From the NCBI GenBank assembly GCA_002733945.2, contig NVXO02000011.1, forward strand, positions 87,989 to 94,584: a stretch of DNA of 6,596 bases, written 5' to 3'. Below, one piece after another: positions 6,199-6,596 of this stretch; within the stretch, counting starts at the first letter, position 1, and each line of letters opens with the position of its first letter. Both the position numbers and the translations under genes were made by a program. The notes beneath the pieces are model-generated. The model saw only the letters and a list, made by a program, of their open reading frames with translations, made no database searches and had not been told where the DNA came from. This DNA is from Sulfurimonas sp. (GTDB lineage: Bacteria > Campylobacterota > Campylobacteria > Campylobacterales > Sulfurimonadaceae).

Positions 6199-6596
6199 CT
6201 ATGATAAAAGCCTAATTTGACTATCTATATCATTTTTATACTCTTTGATATCATCATCTTCAAGCCCTAAAGCCTCCGCACGTTCTTTAAAGGTTGCACA
6301 AACCTTAATACATTTATTAATAATCTTGTTTGCAACTGTAGCTTTAATGGAATGAGAAGTTGCAACTTTTAAAATATCGCCTCTAGTAATATCTAGAGCC
6401 TTACCACAAATAGTTGTAATATGCTGTTTTGCAAGACCTTTTGAATATGTAATATCATAAGCAGGTGATAAAGTCCATTTACCAGATTTATCCATTAAAA
6501 ATGAAAAATTCTTAGCATGATCGTCAAAGTTAAATACCAAAATATTTAAAATCATTCTCTTAAATAGTTCTTCTATATCTTCTTGGCTCTTACACA
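6199..6596 (-). CDS. hipA: HipA-family Ser/Thr kinase toxin, C-terminal part (cut by window edge)
   Basis: C-terminal kinase core of a HipA-like protein. E. coli HipA phosphorylates glutamyl-tRNA synthetase and causes growth arrest, and is held in check by the DNA-binding antitoxin HipB. The reading frame stays open to the edge: codons before the in-frame ATG at 6555 encode CKSQEDIEELFKR, which continues smoothly into MILNILVFNFDDHAKN, so that ATG is internal and the true start lies beyond 6596. The catalytic loop DDHAKN is encoded at 6525-6508; its first Asp matches E. coli HipA D309 and its Asn N314. The Mg-binding Asp (D332 in E. coli) is the D of SPAYD, at 6456-6454. The protein ends in a charged helical tail and TAG at 6201-6199. 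Both key motifs are intact, so the visible part does not look decayed. Whether a HipB gene sits upstream cannot be seen. It has no evident link to copper and is probably just a same-strand neighbour. Confidence 0.88.
   Translation of the reverse strand, partial: CKSQEDIEELFKRMILNILVFNFDDHAKNFSFLMDKSGKWTLSPAYDITYSKGLAKQHITTICGKALDITRGDILKVATSHSIKATVANKIINKCIKVCATFKERAEALGLEDDDIKEYKNDIDSQIRLLS

Overview
The window looks like chromosomal DNA from a low-GC Campylobacterota (epsilonproteobacterium), of the Sulfurimonas/Sulfurovum/Arcobacter kind. This rests on the AT-rich codon use, the AT-rich intergenic DNA with bare TATAAT boxes and no clear -35 boxes, and the general look of the proteins. The genus is an inference. 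All genes read on the minus strand, so the biological order runs from high to low coordinates.

Layout in order of transcription: (1) 6596-6199, the C-terminal part of a HipA-family Ser/Thr kinase, cut by the window edge. (2) 6198-6046, a non-coding region with one consensus DnaA box, a TATAAT box and a perfect 14-bp inverted repeat lying between that box and the cusA start. (3) 6045-2926, cusA, a full-length heavy-metal RND pump with the Cu(I)/Ag(I) methionine residues. (4) 2912-795, copA, a Cu(I)-exporting P1B-type ATPase starting 13 nt after cusA. It carries a short Cys/His/Met metal-binding domain at its N terminus instead of the usual HMA domain. (5) 794-723, a short gap with a second TATAAT box. 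(6) 722-297, a small predicted lipoprotein with seven Lys-Cys-Gly motifs. (7) 297-4, a 97-residue HMA-domain metallochaperone-like protein whose start codon overlaps the lipoprotein stop codon (TAATG).

Genes 3 to 7 form a coherent copper (possibly silver) handling cluster. The HMA protein would collect Cu(I) in the cytoplasm, CopA would move it to the periplasm, the Cys-rich lipoprotein could bind it there, and CusA would expel it across the envelope. The adaptor CusB and outer-membrane channel CusC that CusA needs are not in the window, and no copper-sensing regulator is present.

The most interesting item is the Cys-rich lipoprotein. Its GKCG repeats resemble the EGKCG repeats of HvfA-type copper-binding RiPP precursors, whose cysteines are modified by DUF692/DUF2063 partners, but no such partner lies in the window. 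The second is the inverted repeat at the cusA promoter, a candidate operator. No mobile elements, CRISPR arrays, tRNAs or rRNAs were seen.
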